Shown one piece after another: positions 1-6,878 of a DNA stretch of 8,833 nucleotides. The DNA is from Lachnospiraceae bacterium. Its GTDB lineage: Bacteria > Bacillota_A > Clostridia > Lachnospirales > Lachnospiraceae. The first letter of the stretch is position 1. The number at the start of each line of letters is the position of its first letter. The DNA lies in contig JAISHZ010000202.1 in NCBI GenBank assembly GCA_031262285.1, forward strand, positions 1-8,833, read 5' to 3'. The notes beneath the pieces are model-generated. The model had not been told where the DNA came from, did no database searches, and saw only the letters and a list, made by a program, of their open reading frames with translations. Made by a program: the position numbers and the translations under genes.

Positions 1-693
1 CTAGTATATCGCTGCCATCTCTTGCGATTTCATGGCCTTTGAATAGGAAAGGGCATCCATTACTACAGTAATGTCTTCAAATACTTCCTTTACATCCTTA
101 GTTCCGTCAACCGTCTTTAGCACATTCTTTTGCTGATAAAATGCGATCAATGGTGCTGTTTGCTCATGATAAACGTTTAGTCGATTGAGAACGGTTTCGG
201 GTAAATCATCGTCGCGCAGTACAAGAGGCTTGGCACATTTATCACAGATTCCGTCTTTTTTGGGCGGAACATATGCGATGTGATATGTCGTTCCGCACTC
301 AAGACAAGCTCTTCTTCCGGACATCCGTTTCACTATCTTTTCATCCGCGATATCAACATTGACACATAAATCGATCTGTTGTCCTTTTTCTGATAACGCA
401 GCGTCCAGAACCTTGGCTTGAGCCAAATTCCTCGGAAATCCATCCAACACATAGCCGTTTTTACAGTCTTTTTCTTCTACGCGATCCAAAAGGATCTTGA
501 GAGTCAATTCATCCGGAACCAATAATCCTTGATCCATATAAGACTTGGCTTCCAATCCTAAGGTCGTCTCACTCTTGATATTTGCTCGAAAAATATCACC
601 GGTCGAGATATGCGGAATTTCATAGCGTGAAGCGATCAATTTCGCTTGTGTTCCTTTCCCCGCACCGGGAGCTCCCAACATGACTACTTTCAT
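1..693 (-). CDS. adk: Adenylate kinase, zinc-LID type
   Basis: Cytosolic enzyme interconverting ATP + AMP and 2 ADP, needed to recycle AMP. The protein is 230 residues. The P-loop GAPGAGKGT is at about 7-15, the AMP-binding segment STGDIFR at 30-36, and YVLDGFPR at 81-88. The LID domain carries Cys130, Cys133, Cys150 and Cys153, the four-Cys zinc site typical of Gram-positive enzymes. An upstream ATG (717) in frame would add MARRREQV; I reject it because the ATG at 693 gives the conserved N-terminus MKVVMLGAPG and has GGAG six nt upstream. The tail after about residue 215 (SYSKAMKSQEMAAIY) is some 14 residues longer than the roughly 215-residue family norm and looks unconserved. It is last in the visible operon, after secY, the usual Firmicute position; map and infA would be expected next, outside the window. 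The stop (TAG) falls on the first three bases, so the gene is complete. Confidence 0.97.
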   Translation of the reverse strand: MKVVMLGAPGAGKGTQAKLIASRYEIPHISTGDIFRANIKSETTLGLEAKSYMDQGLLVPDELTLKILLDRVEEKDCKNGYVLDGFPRNLAQAKVLDAALSEKGQQIDLCVNVDIADEKIVKRMSGRRACLECGTTYHIAYVPPKKDGICDKCAKPLVLRDDDLPETVLNRLNVYHEQTAPLIAFYQQKNVLKTVDGTKDVKEVFEDITVVMDALSYSKAMKSQEMAAIY

Positions 694-698
694 AACTT

Positions 699-805
699 GC
701 TCCCGTCTGCGCGCCAATGGCGCGCGTTTTAATCAAGGAGTTTGAAAGTTCACTTACTTTCAAACGTGCTCCCGTCTGCGCGCCGCTGGCGCGCGTTTTA
801 ATCAA
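699..805 (-). repeat. 69-nt-period tandem duplication of the adk ribosome-binding leader
   Basis: Two copies, 699-736 and 768-805, match at 36 of 38 positions. Each reads on the mRNA strand TTGATTAAAA, then a perfect 7-bp stem GCGCGCC/GGCGCGC (709-725 and 778-794), then AGACGGGAGC. The two mismatches both lie in the 3-nt loop (ATT versus AGC), so the stem is intact in both. The downstream copy supplies the GGAG that serves adk. The upstream copy continues ACGTTTGAAAGTA where adk has AAGTTATGAAAGTA, so it appears to duplicate the translation start as well, with the A of the ATG lost. No gene begins at the upstream copy. Confidence 0.85.
740..765 (-). other. Perfect 10-bp stem-loop between the two leader repeats
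   Basis: On the mRNA strand GTTTGAAAGT and ACTTTCAAAC pair perfectly around a 6-nt loop. It lies between the two copies of the GC hairpin and is followed by CTCCTTGATT, not a U-run, so it is not a classical intrinsic terminator. Its 5' arm overlaps the degenerate copy of the adk start. A similar GAAAGC/GCTTTC stem followed by CCTTGATT occurs in the rpmD leader. Confidence 0.7.
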
Positions 806-838
806 ACTTCTTCAATCTTGTGAATCCATATAAGAACG

Positions 839-870
839 GCTTCGCGTCAACTCAATCGCTGACGCAAAGC
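839..870 (-). other. Stem-loop just downstream of secY
   Basis: On the mRNA strand GCTTTGCGTCA and TGACGCGAAGC form an 11-bp stem with one U-G wobble around a 10-nt loop, about 17 nt after the secY stop. What follows is CGTTCTTATATGG, too weak a T-tract for an intrinsic terminator. It could stabilise the 3' end of a processed message or attenuate partially between secY and adk; both are inference. Confidence 0.55.
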
Positions 871-886
871 TTTCTGACTTGTACTA

Positions 887-2200
887 CTAATCATTTAAAA
901 AGCCTTTGTAATTGCGAACAAGCATTTGCGATTCCACTTGTTTGATCGTTTCCAAGATTACGCTCACGATAATGATCAAACTCGTGCCACCAAAGGAAAC
1001 TTGTGCGCTAAACACACCACTGAAGAAAAAGGGAATCACAGCGACAACTGCCAACCCAACTGCACCGACAAAAACAATATAGTGTAAGACTTTCGCAAGA
1101 TATTCCTTGGTCGGAATCCCCGGGCGAATACCCGGAATAAATCCACCTTGCTTTTTCATATTGTCGGCGATCAATGCCGGGTTAAAGGTGATTGATGTGT
1201 AAAAATATGCAAATCCGATAATCATCGCAATGTAGAACAAAAGTCCTATGCTGTAAAGCGGGCGAGAAAATGAAAACCAGTTGGACGAATCCATACCGTT
1301 TAGTATTTCACCCCACACACCGCTTCTCTCTTTACCTAAGAAAGTCCAAAAGATAATCGGTACCTGCATAATGGAAGATGCAAAGATGACAGGAATCACA
1401 CCGGAAGTATTCACTTTCAACGGAATGCTCGATGACTGTCCGCCTACCATTTTACGACCTTGCATCTTTTTGGCATATTGAACCGGTATCTTTCGAATCC
1501 CGGAATTGAGTACAATGACCAGTACGATCATCCCCACAGATACCGCAACGATGATCAAAGCTGCCAAGATACCGGTTGCGGGAGCTTTTCCTGCGACAAA
1601 CTGCTCAAATAGAGAAGCGTAGTCTTGTGGAAGGCTCGATATAATGTTGATAATCAAGACAATCGAGATACCGTTTCCGATACCGTGCTCTGTAATCTGT
1701 TCGCCTATCCACATCAAGAATGCACTACCGGCTGTAAAAGCACAAATCGTCGCGATGACGTTTAAAGCGTTATAGTCCTCCAACAGACCTTGCCGTCCAA
1801 ACCCAATCGCCATGGCACCGCCTTGCAGCAAAGCAAATGCAACCGTTACGTAACGAGTAATTGCCGCGATTTTCTTTCTGCCGCTTTCGCCATCCTTTTG
1901 CATTTCTTCAAGCTTGGGGATCGCAATCGTTAAAAGCTGCATGATAATCGAGGAATTGATATATGGGTAGATGTTCAACGCCAAAATAGACATATTGACA
2001 AAAGATCCGCCCGTGATGGCATTGAAGAAATTGAAGGCATCCCCGCTTTGCTGCGAAAACCAGTCACTAAAAAAGTTTCTGTCCACTCCCGGTACCGGTA
2101 ACTGTGATGCGATTCTTATCACGACCAACATCGCGAGGGTAAAGAAAAACTTGTTTCGAAGTTCTCTAATCTTGAATGCGTTCTTCAGCGTCGTCAGCAT
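887..2200 (-). CDS. secY: Preprotein translocase subunit SecY
   Basis: Central channel of the Sec translocon in the cytoplasmic membrane; with SecE and SecG it passes unfolded proteins and inserts membrane proteins delivered by SecA or the SRP/ribosome route. It is 437 residues, normal length. Ten hydrophobic segments are visible at about 17-33, 68-92, 112-134, 148-166, 176-190, 208-232, 266-288, 315-338, 370-392 and 402-416. The plug region ITGGSFVNMSILALNIYPYI is at about 62-81. The conserved cytosolic loops are QYAKKMQGRKMVGGQSS (241-257) and GFIPGIRPGIPT (353-364), the latter being the loop that contacts SecA and ribosome. The start ATG overlaps the rplO stop by one nt (TAATG) and uses a GAGGTGG SD inside rplO, so translation is probably coupled. 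Nothing abnormal. Confidence 0.98.
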   Translation of the reverse strand: MLTTLKNAFKIRELRNKFFFTLAMLVVIRIASQLPVPGVDRNFFSDWFSQQSGDAFNFFNAITGGSFVNMSILALNIYPYINSSIIMQLLTIAIPKLEEMQKDGESGRKKIAAITRYVTVAFALLQGGAMAIGFGRQGLLEDYNALNVIATICAFTAGSAFLMWIGEQITEHGIGNGISIVLIINIISSLPQDYASLFEQFVAGKAPATGILAALIIVAVSVGMIVLVIVLNSGIRKIPVQYAKKMQGRKMVGGQSSSIPLKVNTSGVIPVIFASSIMQVPIIFWTFLGKERSGVWGEILNGMDSSNWFSFSRPLYSIGLLFYIAMIIGFAYFYTSITFNPALIADNMKKQGGFIPGIRPGIPTKEYLAKVLHYIVFVGAVGLAVVAVIPFFFSGVFSAQVSFGGTSLIIIVSVILETIKQVESQMLVRNYKGFLND

Positions 2201-2637
2201 TAACCCACCTCTGCAGTTCCACCAAGAGCTTCTATTTTTTCTTTCGCAGACGCACTGAATGCGGCTACCTTTACAGTAAGCTTTTTGGTAAGTTCTCCGT
2301 TTCCGAGTATCTTTATGCCATCCCTAGGGTTCTTTACCACGTTTGTTTCTCTGAGTAATGCTTCGGTCACTACCGTGCCGTCCTCAAAGCGCTCCAAAAC
2401 ACTTACATTGATTGCAACAATATCTTTCGAATTCCGATTGGTAAAGCCACGTTTCGGAATACGTCTGTATAAAGGCATCTGACCGCCTTCAAAACCCGGT
2501 CTTGTGCCACCTGAACGAGCTCTTTGTCCTTTATGACCTTTTCCGGCCGTCTTACCATTACCGGAAGCATGCCCGCGTCCTCTTCTGAAAGAAGAAGGAT
2601 TCGAGCCTTCGCTCGGTCGCAAATTGGATAAATCCAT
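2200..2637 (-). CDS. rplO: 50S ribosomal protein L15
   Basis: Late-assembling protein of the large subunit that threads a long basic N-terminal arm into 23S rRNA. It is 145 residues, normal for bacteria. The arm is Gly/Arg/Lys rich ([19 protein letters not shown], about 20-38), followed by [25 protein letters not shown] (split here at 41-52 and 53-65), the family signature. The C-terminal alpha/beta domain ends [16 protein letters not shown]. The SD is excellent (AAGGAGGTG, then TAGGAC before the ATG). It follows rpmD after about 29 nt and overlaps secY by one nt. Confidence 0.97.
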   Translation of the reverse strand: MDLSNLRPSEGSNPSSFRRGRGHASGNGKTAGKGHKGQRARSGGTRPGFEGGQMPLYRRIPKRGFTNRNSKDIVAINVSVLERFEDGTVVTEALLRETNVVKNPRDGIKILGNGELTKKLTVKVAAFSASAKEKIEALGGTAEVG

Positions 2638-2666
2638 GTCCTACACCTCCTTGTCGTAATATCCGT

Positions 2667-2855
2667 TTATGCTTCCACTTCTTCGACCCGAATCAAGTGT
2701 CTGATCTGACGGATCTGTCCTTGGGTTGATGAATTGTCCGGCAAAATCACACTTTTGCTGATTTTGGACAAACCCATGGCTAATGCGGTTGCTCTGTTCT
2801 TTGGCACTGACCCGATGAGGGACTTTACCAAGGTGATTTTTAATTTCTTCTCCAT
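2667..2855 (-). CDS. rpmD: 50S ribosomal protein L30
   Basis: Small large-subunit protein, 62 residues, within the 58-62 usual for short bacterial L30. The protein reads MEKKLKITLVKSLIGS and goes on with the L30 pattern KNRATALAMGLSKISKSVILPD and a C-terminal IRHLIRVEEVE. An in-frame upstream ATG at 2870 would prepend MGVGI; I choose 2855 because that upstream ATG overlaps the GGGAG ribosome-binding site that serves the 2855 start at 8-nt spacing, and because family members begin at this point. The residues after VILPD (NSSTQGQIRQI) are somewhat diverged from the common TPATRGMI pattern but keep the length. It is preceded by an unusually long structured spacer. Confidence 0.93.
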   Translation of the reverse strand: MEKKLKITLVKSLIGSVPKNRATALAMGLSKISKSVILPDNSSTQGQIRQIRHLIRVEEVEA

Positions 2856-2860
2856 AATGC

Positions 2861-2960
2861 CTACTCCCATCTGCGTGCGTAGAGCACGCTTTTCGCTTTC
2901 ATTTTGTCCCTTTTGCGTGCTAAATCAAGGGCGTGAAAGCAGGTTTTCGCTTTCACATTG
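2861..2960 (-). repeat. Structured rpmD leader with competing stem-loops
   Basis: This fills most of the 121-nt rpsE-rpmD spacer. On the mRNA strand, in order: GTGAAAGC/GCTTTCAC, a perfect 8-bp stem (2933-2956); CCTTGATT; AGCACGC (2915-2921) which can pair with GCGTGCT (2883-2889); and GCGTGC/GCACGC, a perfect 6-bp stem with 5-nt loop (2873-2889). The last two stems share a strand, so only one can form at a time. The final arm runs into AGATGGGAG, the rpmD SD. A 12-nt direct repeat TGAAAGCGAAAA occurs at 2890-2901 and 2944-2955. Order and several pieces resemble the adk leader. No U-run follows, so termination is not indicated. Confidence 0.6.
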
Positions 2961-2976
2961 AGTCCATCTGTTGTTG

Positions 2977-3486
2977 TTATGCCAAAATCTCTTCCACGGA
3001 TTTGCCGCGATTTCTGGCTACTTCTTCAGGGGATTTCAATTGGCTGAAAGCCGATATCGCTGCAAGCACTACGTTTTGTTTGTTATTCGAGCCAAGTGAT
3101 TTGGTACGGATATTCTTGATTCCGGCAAGCTCACAGACAATACGTGTGGGACCTCCTGCGATAATACCGGTTCCTTCCGGAGCCTTCTTAAGCAGAATGG
3201 AGGAAGAACCGAATTTACCTAAGAAGTCATGATAAATACTGCCTTCTGTATTGAGCGGTATGCGAATCAGATGTTTTGCTGCATCTTCTTTGCCTTTACG
3301 GATCGCTTCCGGGATTTCTGTTGCTTTCCCTAAACCTACCCCAACATGACCGTTTCCATCTCCGACCACTACCAACGCTGTGAAACGGAAGTTACGACCA
3401 CCCTTAACAACCTTGGTTACTCGTTTGATGGTAACTACCTTCTCAGTCAAAGCCAACTGATTGGCATCAATGATTGTTCGCTTCAT
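2977..3486 (-). CDS. rpsE: 30S ribosomal protein S5
   Basis: Small-subunit protein at the mRNA entry side, involved in decoding fidelity. It is 169 residues, normal length. The N-terminal double-stranded-RNA-binding fold contains [21 protein letters not shown] (split: 23-32 and 33-43), the loop region where spectinomycin resistance maps in other bacteria; I see no obvious loss there but cannot predict phenotype. It is followed by [19 protein letters not shown] (45-63). The C-terminal domain has [14 protein letters not shown] (102-115) and ends SVEEILA. It starts 15 nt after the rplR stop with SD GGGAGG at 9-nt spacing. A long spacer follows before rpmD. Confidence 0.98.
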   Translation of the reverse strand: MKRTIIDANQLALTEKVVTIKRVTKVVKGGRNFRFTALVVVGDGNGHVGVGLGKATEIPEAIRKGKEDAAKHLIRIPLNTEGSIYHDFLGKFGSSSILLKKAPEGTGIIAGGPTRIVCELAGIKNIRTKSLGSNNKQNVVLAAISAFSQLKSPEEVARNRGKSVEEILA

Positions 3487-3501
3487 GGTTCTTATCCTCC
3501 C

Positions 3502-3870
3502 TTAAAATTCAAGACCGGCTGCTCTAGCTGCCTCTGCCAACGCTGCCACTTTGCCTTGATAGATAAAGCCGCCTCTGTCATACACTACCTTGGTGATGCC
3601 AAGCTCCGATGCGCGCTTCCCGATCAAGGTGCCGACATAGGTAGCAGCTGCTACATCATTGGTATGCTCAAGCTCGCTCTTTACTTGCGCTTCAAGGGTG
3701 GATGCGGCACACAAGGTACGCCCCAGCGTATCATCGATCACTTGAGCGTATATATGCATATTGCTGCGATACACGGCAAGACGAGGGCGCATTGTGGTAC
3801 CGCTGATCCGATTGCGAATTCTTTTATGCTTTTTTACGCGAACGGACTCTCTGGATTCTTTCTTAATCAT
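3502..3870 (-). CDS. rplR: 50S ribosomal protein L18
   Basis: Binds 5S rRNA together with L5 in the central protuberance. It is 122 residues, normal length, with a basic disordered N-terminus (MIKKESRESVRVKKHKRIRNR), here 21 residues, so positions 1-21 are the 5S-binding tail. Signature stretches are RPRLAVYRSN (28-37), YAQVIDD (41-47) and the C-terminal DRGGFIYQGKV (98-108). It follows rplF by 17 nt; GGGAGG lies 11 nt before the ATG, slightly long, with a second purine run AGGAAG nearer the start. Confidence 0.97.
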   Translation of the reverse strand: MIKKESRESVRVKKHKRIRNRISGTTMRPRLAVYRSNMHIYAQVIDDTLGRTLCAASTLEAQVKSELEHTNDVAAATYVGTLIGKRASELGITKVVYDRGGFIYQGKVAALAEAARAAGLEF

Positions 3871-3887
3871 CTTCCTAGCTTCCTCCC

Positions 3888-4430
3888 TTATTTCTTACCG
3901 GTCTTGCCAACCTTGCGTCTGATTACCTCGTCTGAGTACTTAATTCCTTTGCCTTTATAAGGTTCCGGACGACGCTTGTCGCGAATCAAAGCTGCAAACT
4001 GACCAACTTTTTCTTTATCAATACCCTTCACATAAATGATGTTTTGTCCTTCCAGTGTGGTTTCAACACCTTCCGGATCCGTCATTTCCACCGGATTCGA
4101 GTATCCCAAGAAAAGGGTTAATGTCTTACCGGATTTTTGTGCACGGTACCCGACTCCGTTGACATCCAGTCTTTTCTGGAAGCCCGTTGTGACACCGATC
4201 ACCATATTGTTAATCAGTGTACGTGTTAATCCATGAAGGGATTTCATTTTCTTAATCTCACTGGGTCTGGAAACCAATACGTTTCCTTCCTCCCGGGTTA
4301 AGATCATTTCCGAAGGTAAAACTCTGGAAAGCGTACCTTTTGGACCCGTCACAGTCACCCGATTATTTTCTGCGATTTCAACGGTTACACCCGCCGGAAT
4401 CGCGATTGGCATTCTTCCTATACGTGACAT
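3888..4430 (-). CDS. rplF: 50S ribosomal protein L6
   Basis: Large-subunit protein near the sarcin-ricin loop and factor-binding site. It is 180 residues, normal length, built of two repeated alpha/beta domains. It begins [19 protein letters not shown], and [11 protein letters not shown] is at 26-36. The second domain carries [11 protein letters not shown] (88-98). The C-terminal rRNA-binding signature [13 protein letters not shown] is at 153-165. The SD is AAAGGAGG with 7-nt spacing. It is preceded by a 54-nt spacer with a short GC stem. Confidence 0.98.
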   Translation of the reverse strand: MSRIGRMPIAIPAGVTVEIAENNRVTVTGPKGTLSRVLPSEMILTREEGNVLVSRPSEIKKMKSLHGLTRTLINNMVIGVTTGFQKRLDVNGVGYRAQKSGKTLTLFLGYSNPVEMTDPEGVETTLEGQNIIYVKGIDKEKVGQFAALIRDKRRPEPYKGKGIKYSDEVIRRKVGKTGKK

Positions 4431-4448
4431 GCCCGTACCTCCTTTATG

Positions 4449-4461
4449 CCGCTATGCGCGG
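4449..4461 (-). other. Short GC stem before the rplF ribosome-binding site
   Basis: On the mRNA strand CCGC and GCGG pair around a 5-nt loop, immediately before CATAAAGGAGG. Only four base pairs, so it could be chance. It is recorded because hairpins also sit just upstream of the SD of adk, rpmD and rplN. It lacks the GCAGAYRGGAG string those leaders share. Confidence 0.3.
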
Positions 4462-4484
4462 TGTTGTATACATTTCACACTACT

Positions 4485-4886
4485 TTACCATACAAATGCC
4501 AATACTTCTCCGCCGACTTTGAGCTCTCTGGCTTTTTTGTCTGTAATCACACCTTGATTGGTGGAGATAATCGCAACGCCAAGTCCGCCGAGTACCTTGG
4601 GTAGCTCCCCTGTATTCGCGTAAACGCGAAGACCTGGTTTGGAAATTCTTTTGATACCGGAAATAATTCTCTCTGTTTTGCCGGCACTATATTTGAGTGT
4701 GATGCGAATGGTTGTAAAATTACCGTCTTGGATCAGATCAAATTTCTTGATGTATCCTTCTTCTTGAAGTATTTGGGCAATTGCCATCTTCATTTTGGAA
4801 GAGGGAATATCTACCGTGTCATGTTTCGCAGTATTGGCGTTACGAACCCTCGTAAGCATATCTGCAATCGGATCGCTCATCGTCAT
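4485..4886 (-). CDS. rpsH: 30S ribosomal protein S8
   Basis: Primary 16S rRNA-binding protein that organises the central domain of the small subunit. In E. coli it is also the translational repressor of the spc operon, acting near the rplE start; I saw no clear copy of that site here. It is 133 residues, normal length, starting [19 protein letters not shown] second in-frame ATG lies at codon 3, but the SD AAGGAGGG sits 7 nt before the first one. The C-terminal signature [20 protein letters not shown] is at about 101-120. It starts 16 nt after rpsZ. Confidence 0.97.
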   Translation of the reverse strand: MTMSDPIADMLTRVRNANTAKHDTVDIPSSKMKMAIAQILQEEGYIKKFDLIQDGNFTTIRITLKYSAGKTERIISGIKRISKPGLRVYANTGELPKVLGGLGVAIISTNQGVITDKKARELKVGGEVLAFVW

Positions 4887-4902
4887 TACCTTACCCTCCT
4901 TC

Positions 4903-5088
4903 CTACCAGCTTGCCTTTTTAACGCCGGGAATCTGTCCCTTATATGCTAACTCACGGAAACAAACTCTGCAAATTCCGTATTTTCTAAGATAAGCATGAG
5001 GACGTCCACAAATCCTGCAACGATTGTAAGCTTGTGTGGAAAACTTGGGCTTACGCTGTTGCTTTATTTTCAATGATGTCTTAGCCAT
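4903..5088 (-). CDS. rpsZ: 30S ribosomal protein S14, zinc-binding short form
   Basis: Small-subunit head protein. At 61 residues it is the short type (often called rpsN type Z) rather than the roughly 89-100-residue zinc-free form. Cys24, Cys27, Cys40 and Cys43 make a CxxC-x12-CxxC zinc site (CRIC and CRVC), and the protein ends [15 protein letters not shown] as the family does. This C+ form is normally Zur-independent and constitutive within the spc operon, while a zinc-free paralogue, if the genome has one, would be elsewhere. It starts 16 nt after rplE with SD GGGAGGAG. Confidence 0.97.
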   Translation of the reverse strand: MAKTSLKIKQQRKPKFSTQAYNRCRICGRPHAYLRKYGICRVCFRELAYKGQIPGVKKASW

Positions 5089-5104
5089 GAAAATTTCTCC
5101 TCCC

Positions 5105-5644
5105 TTATTTCGCGAACGGCATATTGAATAATGTCAACAGTTCACGTGCTTCTTCGTCCGACTTCGCCGTAGTCACAAAGATGATATCCATCCCTCTGGT
5201 TTTATCAATCTTGTCATATTCGATTTCCGGGAAGATAATTTGCTCTTTCACGCCAAGAGCGTAATTCCCTCTGCCGTCAAAAGAGTTGGGATTTACGCCA
5301 TGAAAATCGCGTACACGCGGTAATGCGAGATTGATCAAACGATCAATAAACGCATACATCTTCTTACCGCGCAGGGTTGTCTTACAACCAATCGCCATTC
5401 CTTCGCGAAGTTTGAAGTTGGCGACCGAATTTCTCGCTTTGGTGATAACCGCTTTTTGTCCTGCGATTGTCTCCATATCCTTTACGGCGTTTTCGAGAAC
5501 TTTCGCATTCTCTTTCGCTTCGCCGACTCCCATATTCAGAACGATTTTCTCAAGCTTGGGAACTTGAAGTCTATTTTTGTAACCAAACTTCTTAATCATG
5601 GCTTCTGTAATTTCATTTTCATACACTGCTTTGAGCCTGCTCAC
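5105..5644 (-). CDS. rplE: 50S ribosomal protein L5
   Basis: Binds 5S rRNA in the central protuberance with L18 and contacts S13 and P-site tRNA. It is 179 residues, the usual Firmicute length. Signature regions: [19 protein letters not shown] (28-46), [20 protein letters not shown] (61-80), and [17 protein letters not shown] (138-154). The start codon is GTG, with AAAGGAGG at 7-nt spacing, and 23 nt separate it from the rplX stop; an alternative ATG start further in would lose the conserved N-terminus. Confidence 0.97.
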   Translation of the reverse strand: MSRLKAVYENEITEAMIKKFGYKNRLQVPKLEKIVLNMGVGEAKENAKVLENAVKDMETIAGQKAVITKARNSVANFKLREGMAIGCKTTLRGKKMYAFIDRLINLALPRVRDFHGVNPNSFDGRGNYALGVKEQIIFPEIEYDKIDKTRGMDIIFVTTAKSDEEARELLTLFNMPFAK

Positions 5645-5667
5645 TTCTCTGCCTCCTTTCCTTCTTG

Positions 5668-5979
5668 TCAGTCGATCACTTCACCGGTGGATTTTGCAAA
5701 ACGTACTTTTTTGCCATCTTTCTCCGTGAAACCTACTCTTGTCGGCTTACCCTTGTGAACGTACATGACATTGGAAATATCAATGGGAGCTTCCCGATTG
5801 ATGATGCCGCCTTTGGGATTGAGTTGTGTTGCTTTGGCGTGTTTCACGATCATATTCACACCTTCTACCAACACTCGCCCTGCCTTACGGTCTATCGAAA
5901 TGATCTTGCCTTCTTTGCCGTTGTCTTTTCCGGTGATTACCTTCACCAGATCGCCTTTTTTGATCTTTAACATTGACAT
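5668..5979 (-). CDS. rplX: 50S ribosomal protein L24
   Basis: Early assembly-initiator protein of the large subunit, near the exit of the peptide tunnel. It is 103 residues, normal length. The KOW motif is at about 7-34 ([20 protein letters not shown]), followed by [12 protein letters not shown] (38-49) and [19 protein letters not shown] (54-72). Two ATGs are close (codons 1 and 3); AAGGAGG with 8-nt spacing supports the first. It follows rplN by 13 nt. Confidence 0.97.
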   Translation of the reverse strand: MSMLKIKKGDLVKVITGKDNGKEGKIISIDRKAGRVLVEGVNMIVKHAKATQLNPKGGIINREAPIDISNVMYVHKGKPTRVGFTEKDGKKVRFAKSTGEVID

Positions 5980-5992
5980 CGTATGCGCCTCC

Positions 5993-6361
5993 TTATAATA
6001 CTTCCGGTGCGAGAGAGACGATTTTCATGAACTGCTTTTCACGAAGCTCTCTTGCAACCGGCCCAAAAATACGGGTACCTCTTGGCGTCTTATCTTCTTT
6101 GATGATGACTGCAGCGTTCTCATCGAAGCGGATATAGGAACCGTCTTTACGGCGTACGCTCTTTACTGTTCTGACTACCACCGCTTTCACGACATCGCCC
6201 TTCTTTACAACGCCCCCCGGCGTTGCATCTTTAACGGCAGCAACAATCACATCGCCGACGTGCGCATATCTTCTCATGGATCCGCCCAATACACGAATGC
6301 AGAGCAATTCTTTTGCACCGGTATTGTCAGCCACTCTCAATCTGCTTTCTTGCTGAATCAT
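5993..6361 (-). CDS. rplN: 50S ribosomal protein L14
   Basis: Highly conserved large-subunit protein that forms intersubunit bridges and is the docking site of the silencing factor RsfS. It is exactly 122 residues, the family norm, starting [19 protein letters not shown] and ending [31 protein letters not shown] (27-45) and [16 protein letters not shown] (92-107) are the signature stretches. It is the first gene of the classical spc operon, but nothing in the 41-nt gap after rpsQ suggests a new promoter, so S10 and spc are probably co-transcribed. The SD is AGATAGGAG with 5-nt spacing. Confidence 0.98.
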   Translation of the reverse strand: MIQQESRLRVADNTGAKELLCIRVLGGSMRRYAHVGDVIVAAVKDATPGGVVKKGDVVKAVVVRTVKSVRRKDGSYIRFDENAAVIIKEDKTPRGTRIFGPVARELREKQFMKIVSLAPEVL

Positions 6362-6366
6362 GTTTG

Positions 6367-6389
6367 CTCCTATCTGCCCACGCTAGCAG
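6367..6389 (-). promoter_or_regulatory. Small stem plus RBS motif in the rpsQ-rplN spacer
   Basis: On the mRNA strand CTGCT and GGCAG can form a 5-bp stem (one wobble) around a 6-nt loop. The 3' arm runs straight into ATAGGAG, the rplN SD. The string GCAGATAGGAG (6367-6377) is the same type as at adk, rpmD and rplV. The stem is weak and could be chance; the motif match is the stronger signal. Confidence 0.4.
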
Positions 6390-6402
6390 GCTTTTTCGAA
6401 AA

Positions 6403-6657
6403 TTATTTCGCCCTTTCCATAACTTCCACTAACCGCCAGCGTTTTTGTTTGGAGAGAGGTCTGGTTTCCATTACTTTCACGGTATCGCCGATATTACAGT
6501 CATTGTTCTCGTCATGGGCTTTGAGCTTGTAAGTACGAGTCACGACTTTTCTATATAAAGGATGTGTTACACGTTCTTCAATCGCAACGACAATGGTCTT
6601 TTGCATCTTGTTGCTTGTCACTTTTCCGACACGTGTTTTTCTAAGATTTCGTTCCAC
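6403..6657 (-). CDS. rpsQ: 30S ribosomal protein S17
   Basis: Primary 16S rRNA-binding protein of the small-subunit body. I choose the GTG at 6657, giving 84 residues starting [13 protein letters not shown], as in Clostridia. AAAGGAG lies 8 nt upstream of this GTG. An ATG at 6675 overlaps the rpmC stop (TAATG) and would add MKGEES, but those codons are the SD itself read through, and that start has no SD of its own. The OB-fold signature [20 protein letters not shown] is at about 43-62, then [17 protein letters not shown] (63-79). Last gene of the classical S10 operon. Confidence 0.92.
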   Translation of the reverse strand: MERNLRKTRVGKVTSNKMQKTIVVAIEERVTHPLYRKVVTRTYKLKAHDENNDCNIGDTVKVMETRPLSKQKRWRLVEVMERAK

Positions 6658-6674
6658 GGATTCTTCTCCTTTCA

Positions 6675-6878
6675 TTAAGCTTTGGCGCTTTGGGTGATCA
6701 GTGTTTGGATACGCGCAATGTTCTTTCTGACTTCTTTGATTCTTGCTGTATTATCCAACTGATTGGTCGCGTTTTGGAATCGTAAGTTGAACAATTCCTT
6801 TTTGGCCAACACCAATTCTTGTGCCAATTCCTGTTCGGATTTTGCTTTCAGATCTTTTAATAATTCTGTCTTTTTCAT
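6675..6878 (-). CDS. rpmC: 50S ribosomal protein L29
   Basis: Small all-helical protein near the polypeptide exit, next to the SRP and trigger factor docking site. It is 67 residues, normal length: [20 protein letters not shown] opens the first helix, [20 protein letters not shown] (31-50) is the signature between the helices. A start at 6923 would add 15 residues encoded by the end of rplP and is rejected. The chosen ATG overlaps the rplP stop as ATGA (4 nt), an arrangement typical of translational coupling; GGAGG is not close, so coupling may be its main route of initiation. Confidence 0.96.
   Translation of the reverse strand: MKKTELLKDLKAKSEQELAQELVLAKKELFNLRFQNATNQLDNTARIKEVRKNIARIQTLITQSAKA

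Noticed and set aside
620..805. Minus-strand open frame containing a 23-residue repeat (IKTRA.GAQTGA twice)
   Set aside because: It is the tandem leader repeat read through in one frame, overlaps the adk start, and has no SD. The 69-nt period explains the repeated peptide.
699..805. CRISPR-like repeat-spacer arrangement
   Set aside because: Only two units, each containing the adk RBS, with no further repeats or cas genes.
820..850. Promoter for adk from TTGACG (845-850) with a TATATG box
   Set aside because: The spacing is only about 12-13 nt, too short for a sigma-A promoter, and TTGACG is part of the 839-870 stem.
709..870. Intrinsic terminator between secY and adk
   Set aside because: Strong stems exist but none is followed by a U-run on the mRNA strand; the GC hairpins are followed by AGACGGGAG instead.
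3346..3960. Long plus-strand open frame of about 200 codons
   Set aside because: Lies antisense across rpsE, rplR and the rplF end; no family resemblance, no SD, and the minus strand here is clearly coding.
6393..6402. TTTTCGAAAA palindrome after rpsQ as a terminator or operator
   Set aside because: No room for a loop and no GC stem; simple palindrome expected by chance in AT-rich spacer.
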